Of a DNA stretch of 64,000 bases, positions 1 to 12,100 are shown piece by piece. The notes under the pieces are model-generated. The model saw nothing but the letters and a program-made list of their open reading frames with translations. It did no database searches and was not told where the DNA came from. A program made the translations under genes and the position numbers. This DNA comes from Mesostigma viride (taxonomy: Eukaryota; Streptophyta; Mesostigmatophyceae; Mesostigmatales; Mesostigmataceae): contig RPFO01000406.1 in NCBI GenBank assembly GCA_009746045.1, positions 2,839,252 through 2,903,251 on the forward strand, read 5' to 3'. Position 1 is the stretch's first letter. Every line of letters starts with the position of its first letter.

Positions 1-733
1 GCGCCGTAGAGCAGCGGCAGCATGCAGAGAAGGGTCCGGCACAACCCCCTGTGGCTATGTTGGAGAGGTGGGACAAGCCCCATGTTTCATAGGGGCTGAG
101 TGCTGGGCCCAGGCATGGTGTTGCCTAACACGCACTAATGTAAACCGGTTGTTTCTCTGGTAGGAGCCCCTCTTCCTTGGGAGCAAAAGCAATGATCCTT
201 TTTATTCTAGTTCTCGTTTAGTAAGGGAGGGAGGGAGGGAGGGAGGGAGGGAGGGAGGGAGGGAGGGAGGGAGGGAGGGAGGGAGGGAGGGAGGGAGGGA
301 GGGAGGGAGGGAGGGAGGGAGGGAGGGAGGGAGGGAGGGAGGGAGGGAGGGAGGGAGGGAGGGAGGGAGGGAGGGAGGGAGGGAGGGAGGGAGGGAGGGA
401 GGGAGGGAGGGAGGGAGGCAGGGAGGGAGGGAGGGAGGGAGGGACATGAAAAAGAGAGCTAGACCCAGGCTCACCCCAAGAGAAAGAGAGCTGCACCCAG
501 GCTCACCTCACTAGTTTAACTTAATCAACAACTTAAGATTAACTTGATTGCCAACTTAATAACTGCCTACAGCCAGAAAAATCTGGCCGCTAAGTCTCAC
601 TAGTGAAAATGGGTGCAGCTCGGGGCTCCCGACCCTTAGAACCATCGTGCAGTGCGGCGTTCATTCTCCATTTGTTAGAGAGAAACTACGTTCAAAGAAC
701 AACCATTTTGTCTAGAAAAGTGCTAATTGGGTA
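1..733. other. Non-coding stretch with one large microsatellite
   Basis: Apart from the GGGA array, no convincing coding exon was found on either strand. The predicted proteins here are repeat translations or short unsupported frames. Confidence 0.5.
224..444. repeat. (AGGG)n tetranucleotide microsatellite
   Basis: About 55 consecutive AGGG units with one interruption (GGCA near 417-420). The + strand is purine-only and rich in G runs, so it can form G-quadruplex or triplex structures. The SLPP-repeat reading frames across it are artefacts. Confidence 0.97.
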
Positions 734-1797
734 CAGTCATCCCCGCATTAAGTTACAATCGCCCCCCCCACCTAGGAATCGTAACTTAACGCGGGGACTT
801 AACTTAACGGTAGAATCAGCCTAGCAGCCCACCCCCTCCTTCTCTGACGAACTTCTATACGGCATTCGACAGCTCTCATCAAGCCCAGTGCAGCTGCAGC
901 GTGTAAAGTCACCTGAAGTCCATTTTCCAGACCACGTGTTTGAGAAACTGAAGGCGGGCAGTGAGGTATACTTCGGGTGCAGCCACCCAGTACCTGTGTT
1001 TTATAGCAAAAATATTGTGTTTCAACCCAGATTAAGGTTTGCACTTTGTAGCGGGTCTGTCCATTCCCAGCCGGCGTCATGTTTCAGCTTGTAGCAAAAA
1101 ATGGAAACGGTCGTTATTAGGGAAGCTTCATTTACTGTCAATGGCCTGCATGTCAACAATAATAACTTTGCAGCTGACGGTGAAGCATGCGTTCTTGTCA
1201 GGGAACGGCAGAATTTCATATCGCTTGTCGATGTCAAACTTGCCTTTTCCTCCGGCCTTGTCAGTCCCCACTAATGCCCCTTTTCTGTTTTTTTCTTAGC
1301 CGCATCCCCAGGCAACATTGCCTGTCACCTATCACGTACGGCATTGTCTGGCACGCCCTCATCGACTGCCTTGTTCTTGCCCTTTGCCTTCGGCATGATG
1401 GTACATGTATGGTAATCAGACGACTTACAATCACATGCGTTCAACTAAGCTACATGCTCTTCATCAGTGTCAGTACCGCACGCCCTGCGCAGGCTGCAAA
1501 TATCGAAGGTTGACTTCGCGCCTTCACTGCCTAGTTTGCATGCAAACCGGTGGGGCACGCGGGTGCGCCACTTGCTTGCTTCAGTTGTCATAACGGGGGG
1601 TCTCTAGTCAGGACTTGGCAAAAAATTGCCGCCTCTGCGGTCAAAACTGGCCTTTCGTCTATGAATTGGGTGATCCCCGCGTTAAGTTACGATGGCACCA
1701 AGGCTTTAGTTACGGTCACCGCCCAAACTTCGGCGTCATAACTTTTAAAACGTGGGGCCTTCACCTTAGCAATCGTAACTTAACATGGGGATGACTG
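734..1797. mobile_element. pogo/Tc1-mariner-like DNA transposon, probably non-autonomous
   Basis: The ends are inverted repeats: CAGTCATCCCCGCATTAAGT at 734 pairs with a sequence ending GGGGATGACTG at 1797. Over 28 bp there are about 5 mismatches. Each end is flanked by TA (732-733 and 1798-1799), the target duplication used by the Tc1/mariner/pogo superfamily. A second, inner inverted pair (about 778-798 and 1672-1692) repeats the TAACTTAACGCGGGG motif. No transposase with a DDE/DDD core is visible in the 1.06 kb, so I infer a deletion derivative or MITE-like member. Confidence 0.75.
1405..1593 (+). CDS. Small Cys-rich ORF inside the pogo-like element
   Basis: A 62-codon frame whose second half has three closely spaced CxxC pairs (CAGC, CLVC, CATC) with nearby histidines, the spacing of a zinc-binding tail. 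It lies wholly inside the TIR-bounded element, so it may be the remnant of a transposon protein's zinc-binding C-terminus. A second frame (1101-1273, about 57 codons from ATG) precedes it. I do not recognise a family and chance is possible. Confidence 0.25.
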   Translation: MYGNQTTYNHMRSTKLHALHQCQYRTPCAGCKYRRLTSRLHCLVCMQTGGARGCATCLLQLS

Positions 1798-2558
1798 TAA
1801 TATGATGCTTTTGCTTGTTTGCATGGCATTCAACATCTCTCATTCCGGCAAATTGAAAGCACAGTTTCTTGGGGGGGGGGGCGACTTTGCTTTCTCTTGG
1901 TTCATGAATGACGTGTTAAAACGTGAAGATACACCGGTGTCCGGCTGGCACAAAAGTGCTTGCTGCTTATATCTCACCTTTGTCAAGCATGTGGAGGTCA
2001 CTTATGTTGTTTTCATGTGTTGGAAATATAGCACCCTACAACTTCCCTGTATACGTGTTTACACGCCATGAAATGAGCTATGCCATGCTTATATTGCTTG
2101 GCTATGTGACTAATAAGCTGGATTCTTGTTGTTTTATAGATATTTGTTCTTTTATGGTACTCTGTGCCTGGTAGGACTAGAGAAAATGTGCAGTAATGCA
2201 AGCACATCGTAGCAAGAAAACTCAGTTGTTACGGGCTGAGTTTTTTTGGGCTTATTGCTGGCTAGCTACTAGAGTTGTGTATCACTTCATAAGGTGAGTG
2301 CATGGATGCCACATTGAAAGTAGTTAAACTAACTTCCTTGTACTTGCCAAGGTTGGCTCAATGAAAAGACGGTCTCTCATCTATAATTTGAGCTAGACCA
2401 CCTTATGCCAGGCAGGCCCTAGAACACTACAAGGCCTGGCGTTGCCTCCGTCAACCAAGAAAAAAAGAACCTAAGGGTACTGCCTAATACGGTTTCCCAT
2501 GAATGCATGGTGGCCCCCTTTACTTTTTTTTTTTTTTTGCTCATCTCATGACATGCAG

Positions 2559-2645
2559 GGACTTGGACGTTAACAGTCTCAGTGGCTTCATCCCATCTTC
2601 GTTTGGTTCATCATGGAATTCTGTCAACCATGACTATGTGGAGCT
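2559..2645 (+). CDS. LRR exon (87 bp)
   Basis: It follows a long T tract and an ATGCAG acceptor and ends at a GTGAGT donor. Read with one carried-in base it gives [18 protein letters not shown], a plant-type LRR (LxxNxLSGxIP). It is 15 bp longer than the 72-bp unit exons but keeps their phase. Confidence 0.8.
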
Positions 2646-3075
2646 GTGAGTTTCAACCCTAACCCCGGAATTCTAAAGATGTTAGGTTTAGTATTGTGTT
2701 GATGACAGCAACTGTCGGTATGTTCAGTTGGTGGATTCCATGGTGGATTGCATGTTAAATGTTGTTTATCACCAAAGGTCGTTTTGCTATTGCATGGTAG
2801 AAGGGTTAAAGCATTGGTAATTTCGGCAATCCACATTTTTTTATGACATGGTCTAAGAAAGGAGATTGCTGCACCCATTGACAGCATGTTTTCGGCTGCC
2901 CATAAAGCAAATTGCTGCAGGTCTTTAATCTGCAGTTCCTCAAATGTGACACGATATGGCACTTACATAATACTCCATATTTTTATTCCCACCATTCACC
3001 AATCCACCAACATTTGGTTTTAAAGAAAAAGTGGGCAATTACAAAAGAAACGATCCAGTTTCATGATTTATTGTT

Positions 3076-3155
<80 letters not shown>

Positions 3156-6100
3156 ACTCACTCTCTCTCGCGCGCGCTCGCTCGCCCGATCTCTCTTCAC
3201 GCGTGCCACCCCTGCCCCCCCCCCCTGTGCCACTCTTCCCTCTCCCCCGCCCCCCCTCCACTGCGTGTTTGCAATTTTATCACTTTCTGTCATCATGGTT
3301 GCACAGGGATTTAGCATCTAACTCCCTAAGCGGATACATCCCTGGTGGGCTGGCTTCGATTCCAGGCCTAGATGTTCTGTAAGCTTCTGCTGCCACTGCG
3401 TATGGTTGGCATATTTATCGCGCTCTTTGGTACACGATGCAAATAGGGCATGGTACCCAACACTAAATTATCTTATCAATGTTCTTGTGCTCAGAGTTGA
3501 TGAAGTATCAAAGCACTGGTTAGGTGTCATACTGCAAGCTGAAGGATGCAAGATTATGTATCAACTTGTTTAAGATAAGGGTGATTTATGGATTGCCACA
3601 TACAGAGTTGCATCTTGCCAGATGAGACGTGGTCACTTAGCTCTAAGTAAACGTAGGCCTATTGGTCCACTCGGCAAAGGTCCATACGGTACTTTACCGG
3701 GATAAACCGCTTCCCAGCATCACCCACTATGCGTACCGGGAATGGTGGGTGATGCCGGGAAGTGGTTTATCCCGGTAAAGTACCGTACGGACCCAGTTTG
3801 CCGAGCGGAGCAAAAGGCCTACGTCTACTTGGGCTAACTTGGTCTCTCCAGAAAGAACTCTTAATAGGACGAATACCTCCTGTCAGAATAGGTGTCGCCT
3901 ACACAAGATATGTGGTATGTGGTAATGCCTGGATCGAGTTATTTTTGTCAAGCAAGGAGACATGGGAAACAGTTGGGGTTGTCAAGCGAGGAGACATGGG
4001 ATAGATAAATGCCATATATTACAAAGCTGAACTTGTTACAACTTGCCTGAGATTGTGTGGTCATCTTGTTGTCTTGCATGCTAGTATCGCGACTTTTATA
4101 TAAAATGTTTCTTGGCTATTTATACCTGCTTCCGTGTTCAACTTTCAGGCCTTGTCCTTTGCCATATTTGCCATGGGCCTAGTTGCAATCACAGATATTC
4201 TATCTTTAACCCTGATCTTCATACCCGGCACCCTTTTGATCCTCGTCATCCATCGGTGATATCCCTTGTACCCGAATGGGGCCTGTGCAGCTGTGTTTCC
4301 GCTTGCTAAATTCTCACAATAGCAGGCCTGTGCTGGTTAGTCTCATGCTGCAGCCTCCAGTGACAAAGTGCCTAGGTTGTTTACTCTACTGTGCTGTTCA
4401 GTCTTATTCCTGTTAATACATGGGGACAGGTGCTTGTTCCGCAGGCTTATGACCCCAGTCAAGCAGGGTTTGTAAGAAAGTTTTTATTCTTCAGCTCTTC
4501 CCATCATGACAAAAATAACAACAGAAAAGGATTTGTTTCGAACATGTTTCCTGACAACCTCACTCACTGGGCAGGAACTTGGAGTACAACAAACTCAGTG
4601 GGACGATTCCGCGTTCTCTGGGTCTTGCATCAGAATTAAGCGAGCTGTAGGTTGACTACTTATGACATGGATGCTCTCTCGTTCTTCCCTGATACTGTCT
4701 TTTTCGTAGTCTCGCTATCGCACTCTATCGCACTCTATCGCACTCTATCGCACTCTATCGCTCTCTATCGCACTCTGTCGCATTCTATCGCACTCAATCG
4801 CACTCTATCGCACTCTATCGCACTCTCTCACACCCTGTCGCACTCTGTCGCACTCTGTCGCACTCTGTCGCACTCTGTCGCACTCTGTCGCACTCTGTCG
4901 CACTCTGTCGCACTCCGTCGCACTCCCACTCTCCCTCTCCCTCCCCCTCCCCTCCCCCTCCCCCTCCCTCCCCTCCCCCTCCCCCTCCCCCTCCCCCCCC
5001 TCCCCCTCCCCCTCCCCCTCCCCCTCCCCTCCCCCTCCCCTCCCTCCCCTCCCCTCCCTCCCCCTCCCCCTCCCCTCCCCCTCCCCCTCCCTCCCCCTCC
5101 CCTCCCCCTCCCCCTCCCCCTCCCCCTCCCCTCCCCTCCCCCTCCCCCTCCCCCTCCCCCTCCCCCTCCCCCTCCCCCTCTCCCTCTCCCTCCCCCTCCC
5201 CCTCCCCCTCCCCCTCCCCCTCCCCCTCCCCCTCCCCCTCCCCTCCCACTTCCACTCCCACTCCCACTCCCACTCCCACTCCCCCTTCCACTCCCACTCC
5301 CACTCCCTCTCCCTCTCTCTGCTCCCGCCTCCGCCTCCCCACCACCCTCCTCCCTCCCCCCCACACACACCTTCTCCCTCCTACCTTTCTCCTCCCCCCC
5401 TCTCGCCTGTGCACCCAGGCAGACTTTATCACCACGCAAGCTGGCTAGATCTCTTCTGTCTCGGGTTAGGCTTGCATTATTAGCATCTTGGATTGTATTG
5501 CTCACCCGTCATGCTACTGCTTTCATAGCGTTGGGGGCTCTTGCTAGCTTGGCCTGATGACTACGTCAGGCTGGGGCTGCATGTTCCACACTTCTGGACT
5601 TTCATGCATCCATTTGAGGTGCCCTCCATGCTTGAGGCCTGGTGTCCTATTGTCATTGGGAGCCGTGCCGGCCGCATCTGTCATTATGCCGATCACCGTA
5701 CTGGGAAAATTAGGACAGAGGGTCTCTGCCGCGAATTTCCTCGCAGCCGATTTTGACATGGTTTTCAGGTCTGTGTTCCTGGTTCTTGACAGCATTTCTC
5801 ATTAGGGTCTGTCATTAGAGAACCCATGTGGGATGAAACGTTGGTGTCAGGTACCGGAAGTCACTCTTCCGTAGCATGTCCTTTTCTTCAACAAAAAACC
5901 CAGGCCAGCCAAACGTTTTGGGACAAAGACTTTCATCTGCAGGCCAAGCAATTCTCAATTGAATTGAATTGAATTGTAACATAACTCCGTTGGGAGTATA
6001 TGTAGCACATAGCCCTTGAGAGGGGGGCATATGGCCTATCATACATCCTAAGCTACTTCCTGCAAGGGTGGGGATGTAAAGGACCCTTGCTCTAGGTGCA

Positions 6101-9100
6101 CCAGGGCACTTGCCTCCCCATGATCGTCAAGCTATGCCCGACCTAAGCAATTCTCAATGCCTGAAGTAATTGTCCTTTCACCAATCACACAGCCCCCTTG
6201 TAGCCTACAACCTAGCCACAATTTGATGAAAAGCAGTAACAACTTAGTTTGGCATGCGGCATCTTTTTGAGTGAGCAGGCCGTGCAACACTCTGCTTGTG
6301 TTGTATAGAACAGCAGCTGTGAGCTGGCCATGCCGCAGTTCTGCTGTGTCATTGGATGCCGTATACTGCCGTAGTAGTAGATGGTCTACCATGGACTCTA
6401 GTTAACCCCTCAACCGCCCTCGTGCCGATTTTCAACCACGAGTTTTTCTCGTGACTGGAAATCGGCACGAGTATGTGCGCCCTGTAGGGATCTGGCGGGA
6501 AGGTTTTGGCGGGAGCCAACTAGATCGACCAACGGAAAGATCTAGATTGACTCTATCCGTAGCACACTTGTCTGACCGTAACTGACCACCAGACCAGGGT
6601 GAAAACCCTGGTCAAAGTCAAGGGGGTACCCTGGTGCATTGCAGTTTTGGCGCCAATTTTTTTAAAGAAAAAAGTAAAAAAACTAAGGAAGCGAAAAAAT
6701 CGGGGTGCGCCGACTTAGGCATGGCGGACGAAAAGCAAACAGATATGCGGACTTTTGAGCTAAAAAAGGGCATTCTCATTGCAGCGCCCGCAGAAAAGTT
6801 CGGGCTAGACTGGGCGATAGCGGAGGATGGGGAAAAAAGCAGCGAAGTGCGTTTGCCTGGCAAGGTAGTGTCAGTGAGGGCAGCGGAGTTGGTGCATTTT
6901 GCGCCTTTCCGGACGAGAAACAGCATTACGCATTCAGGCATGCCCAGGTTTTCATATACTCGTGCAGTTCAGGTGAGTACATACGAAGCTCTGGTAAAAG
7001 AATGCACAGCCAGGAAGGCCCTTACGGCAGATCGCAATTACGATGATAGCGAGCAGGGCTAGGATATCGAATCTGACGCCGGCAAGAGCGGCGACGACAA
7101 GTCCGAGGATATCGAGTTTCCGACGCCGGTCAAGCGACGCAAGCCGCCAAAGCGTGCTGCCGGCAACCCGAAGAAGATCCCAGCCATCAGCCATGCCCCG
7201 GAATGGCGTAAATCCCAGGCGACGGCCTGCGATAGCGTTGTCTTGGACGCTTCCGATGACGACACTGTTTACGTGAAAGGCGCGGATGGTCCGGTGCCAA
7301 GCCGTAAGGCTGAGCTCGACGATTCGGATTTTCCTGACGACACGCCTGCCAAGGAGGAGCCAGCTGAGACTGTCTGGAAATTCGGTTTCGGCAAGCCAGA
7401 CGCGTTTCCTTGAGATACTGCGGTGCTGCCGCCGCTGGCAGGTAACGCCTGCTATCAAAATCTTTCCTCTGTCCAGCTCAAGTTTGGGCCCCTCGGGCTG
7501 TTCTCCCTTTTCTGGCCCCAACGTGATGTCATTGCCAAGATTGTCAAGGAGACCAACGACTATGCTGAGCTCAAGGGGGCGGGCAAGCCGGGTGCGCGTG
7601 ACTGGCACCGGGTGACAATGAATGAGCTGGGAAAGTTTCTGGGCATTGTCATCAGCATGGCCCTGGGCAGGTTCCCTTCGAGGGATGACTTCTTTTCCAG
7701 CGAGGGGATGGGTGTGGGAAAGCCCGTCTCCTTCCAGGAGGTGATGCCGCAGAAGCAGTTCGAGCAGATTGCGTGCTTCCTCCACGGCCAACCGAATGCC
7801 CAGCGCCCTGCCCACGACACCGACCCGAGGGCGCACGTGCTTTGGCAGACCCTGTGGCTCGAGGAGCACCTCAACGCCACGTACATCAACTACGTGAAGC
7901 CTGGGGACCGCATCGCGCTGGACAAGCGCTCCATCCCCACGCGGCACAAGGTGTCCCCCGTGAAGTGCTTAAACCCCACGAAGTCCGAGCCCTTCCACAT
8001 CAAGATGTTCGCTGTGAACGACAAGACGGGCTACCTGCTCAAGGTGGAGACCTGCGACAAGGTCAAGGAGGAGGACCACACGAACAAGGTGGCGCATGGT
8101 GGCTGTGGTGCCCAACGCCTCCGTCATCGCGACGGACCGTTTCTACACGAGCAAGCACGCCATTGAGGGGGTCACCGCGATGGGCGACCGTGTGGTGGGC
8201 ACCATCTGCGCTAACCGCAAGGGGCTGCCCTTCGGTCAGGTAGTGCAGCGCATGCCCAAGATGAAGGAGGTGAAGCAGGATGACTACACTTGGGCGGCAA
8301 GCAACGAGGCGCACCTGCTGTGCAGCTGGCAAGACAAGAAGCCGGTGAGGACCCCCTCCAAGGGGCTGGGCCGCCTTGAGGAGGTGGAGGTCACCCGGCA
8401 TGGCGGCCACACCGGGGTGCGGAAGGCGGTGACCGCACCCCACAACATCGTGGAGTACTGGCTCACGCACAAGGCCACGGACTTGTGCGACCAATACGAC
8501 GTGTGCAAGGCCCTGGTGACAAGGGTGTGGTGGGTGCGCCTGATCATGGGGCACTTCAGCAACGTCCTCACCAACGCGTACTTGCTCCATGTAATGATCC
8601 ACACGGAGACGAAGGATGTCATGACCCACTCGTTCTTCCTGAGCAAGCTGGCCAAGGAGCTGGAGGCGAATGCATGGCCGGGCGCAACCGTGCCCATCCG
8701 TGAGCTGCAGGTCGCGGACATCCCCCTCAGCCGCAAGGTGGGCCGCATTGGCACCTTGCACTACCCCCCTGTGAAGATACCGTGGGTGGAGCAGGTGCTG
8801 TGCCATCTGTGCTCTGCGTAAGGCCTGAAGCACAAGACCTCCATCATATGCGAGCGCTGTGACAAGGCGTTAACTATGCTGCAACAGCGGGCGGAACTGC
8901 TTCGGTCTTTACCACTCCGGGAAAGTGGAGGGGCTGGACTTCAACGTGATGAAGCAGCGGGTATGGATGCTCCTCAGCAAGCGCGGGGAGTGCGCCATGA
9001 AATTCAAGGGCCTTGAGACGAGGGGGGCAGCAGCCACCACCCGGAAGCTCAAGGGGGTGGCGCGGCGTCTCCATCTCAGGGCGGAGCATGTCTGCACTGG

Positions 9101-12100
9101 GTCAGGTCCCTGGGAGGCTAACTAAGAATGTTAGCACTTGTTGCCTACGTGGAATGGCATTTGGCCTTTCCTGACCGCGCTCATGGGCGCCGTGTATCAC
9201 CATGGGCCGGCATGGTTTGAAGTGTGTTATAGCCTGTGTTCTGGTTTCATGGGCATGCATTATAAGTATCGGTTTCATGTTTATGCATAGTGTGCGTTTG
9301 AAAATCTGCACCATGATGGTGACAGTGCCACTTGTTTTCTAGTTGGCAGTTTTCAGTGTTATTACATGGCCCCTGAGTTACTTTTCATCTAGGAATGCTA
9401 GGATGTCTTGTTTGTGTGCAATTGAGCATGCCCTTGCATTGCCAATTGTATAATGGTCCATCATGCTTGTAAAAATGATTACCACATGTATTAGCGGGTC
9501 CCTAAACACCGTGGATACACTAAACAGTGTATCCGCGGAATCTCATATTTGGGCAGCTAGCGTTTTCACGTTGGTTGCTTTCTGACGACAATGTAAGATC
9601 GGTTGATATTAGTTAGATTCGGCTACGTCCTCTAGGTTTGTACGTCACACTACAACCAGATTCCAGCCGTGGTCAACCTGCCTACTTCGGCGATACTAGA
9701 AGATCGCGTAGGTCCGTGCGTAGTACTCCTGCGCACTTAGGTCTAGTGGTGAGTCATCTTCTATCTATAGATTTGAAGCAATATCGGACGTGTTGGCACC
9801 CCTCTCCGGTAAAGAGGTTTTTCGCAGTTGGGCTGTTTCGAAACGTTAAGTGAGATGCCTTCGGATCAGGAGACTCACACAGTTGCGAAATCATGCCAAA
9901 GGTCCTATGTTCGATTCCTTGCTGGTAGCTTCTAGGCTTTCTTACTTTCTGTGTTCCGCGGAATCTCAGATTTGGGCAGCTAGCGTTTTCACGTTTGTTG
10001 CTTTCTGACGACAATGTATTAGCGGGTCTCCAAGCATTTGGTAGGGGTTTACTATTTTTCTAGCATATATTTGTGCCACATAGGCTGGAATAAACATAGC
10101 CGTTTTCCGCGGACCGGCACTGAACGCAAATGGTTTTCACCTTTGCGGCATGCCAGATCAGAATAGCCATGCATGTTTAATGCTTACTTGTCATTTCCAT
10201 GTTCAAAACTGCTCTACAGTAGGATGCTTATTTTAGCCCCCCCAAAACTGGTGACTCAAAACAGTCACCAGTTATTTTTAGCATTAAGATCACTGAGCTA
10301 CCAAGAAGACCAGCTTTTGATTGAATACAATAAGTGGAGCCCTGGCACAAATGCAGCAGTTGACAGTGGCCTTAAGCTTTCTCAATCCGCACGCGGAAGC
10401 AAGAAGCCTCCTGGGTGGGAGGGAGGGGAAAGAAACAATTGCGGATCATTGCCTGCCTAGCTTGCTTAAGGCATGGCCCGCCGACACACAAGCTGACATC
10501 ATCCTAAATTAAGTAACACCAGCATGCGTCACACGCCGGCCTGAACAGTTCTGAAAACGCCACTACAAACAACGTGGCCACGCACCCCCAGGCTAGTGCG
10601 TTAACCGTACAGGTAGTTGTACAAGGTTCCCAAGACTGACAAACAATAAACTCGCCCATCGACCCCTTGGGCCGGTCCGAATCCACTATACAATAATTAA
10701 TCACGGCTCACAAAAGAACCCAAATCAGCCAAAGATTCGTTAAGCAACCAGCCGACCCTACAGGTCCCCACCTAACCTCAGCTGGTACAACCAAACACGA
10801 ATCTTTGCAAGCAAATGGTATAACACCTACAATTAATTTTCTCGGACCACTAATTAATAGCCACCGACCCTTATAAACAACCGGGTCATCCAAGGAAAAT
10901 TCGGGCGAAACCCTTTGTACAGATCGAATTAGTCAGCCCATGTCGCAGACAGCCTTCCACATCCAGGCCGAGGCATAGCGGCCCTATCTTTCCCGCATGC
11001 GTTAATGAAGCTATATTCAGAGAAAACCGAATCTTGTGGGTCCCTGGGTGAAACCAGACATGTAAGTGTTTGGAGGTAGTGCTTGGGTACAGTTGCAGTC
11101 CCCCCTGAAATACTAGGGTGAAATCCAAGGCATTCGTGCTCCATCATGCATGGTACGGTTGTGAAGCCCGTATCCGCGGCCCGCGCGTAGTCGTCTCCAA
11201 CCATATCGGGCAGGGACCTGCAGTGGTTATGGCAAGTATTGGTGGCCGACAGGTTGGAATAAGTCTTAGTAGTCATGTTTGCCACTATTCCATGCTCACC
11301 TACCATTTCCAGGTTCAAAACTGCACTAGGATGCCTTAGCCCCAAGCCAACTGCTGACTCAAAACAGTCACCAGTTATTTTTAGCACTACCTTGTGGGCC
11401 CCTGGGGCAGTTACAATTTATTGTGCTGGTCTCCCATCCTAACTAGTAAATCTATCTACAAAACCAACCCCATGGTCAACTCATCGAGGAAAGGGGTCGA
11501 TCATCCATTATAAGGGTGTCACCGCGCACACTCACCATACCCCCTGAGGGGGGGCGCTATTTATAGAGCAGAGGGATCTAGTACTGGGACCACCCACTAT
11601 ACCCCAGATGGGCCCTCATATGGGTATGCTTGGTGCCCAGTATGGCCTAGAAATAATAATTAGGCTGGGTGGGGGCACCTGTGGCGCACTATGCAACTGG
11701 TTACTAATTATAGGGATGAGTCAGAGACGGTTGAGGGGTTAATGTCCCAGGCTTTTATCTTTTATGCACCATCAACCCAGCTTCCATCACCACTGTTCGT
11801 GACGAAAGAAGGGATTGACTTTTTGGTTCGACAATTGCAGCCATGGACTGGCTTAATATGCCTAGAGTACTGTTTATAACTTTTCTTTTTTTAAGATCAC
11901 TGAGCTACCAAGAAGACCAGCATTTGATTGGATACAATAAGTGGAGCCCTGCCACAAATGCAGCAGTTAACAGTGGCCTTAAGGTTTCTCAATCCGCACG
12001 CAGAAGCAAGAAGCCTCCTGGGTGGGAGGGAGGGGAAAGAAACAATTGCGGATCATTGCCTGCCTAGCTTGCTTAAGGCATGGCCCGCCGACACACAAGC

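Larger units (their letters stand above)
6406..11738 (+). mobile_element. Decayed PiggyBac-type element interrupted by later repeats
   Basis: The left end CCCCTCAACCG follows TTAA (6402-6405). Its 11-bp inverse ends at 11738 and is followed by TTAA (11739-11742). TTAA duplication with a short TIR is the PiggyBac signature. Inside are a broken PiggyBac transposase (6721-8990) and, at about 11540-11580, a GCGCTATTTATAG motif that is also found inverted near 34207 in the intact element. The 5.3-kb length is explained by repeats inserted at about 9490-11390. The TIR differs from that of the 34-kb element, so this is a separate family. Pairing of the two ends is inferred. Confidence 0.7.

Noticed and set aside
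4652-5557. 301-codon + frame and several long - frames
   Set aside because: Translation of TCGCACTCT and CTCCCC simple repeats; long only because the tract lacks stop-forming composition.
9909-9918. tRNA gene suggested by B-box GTTCGATTCC
   Set aside because: No cloverleaf can be drawn around it; better explained as a SINE-like Pol III box. The same applies at 32810 and 53240.
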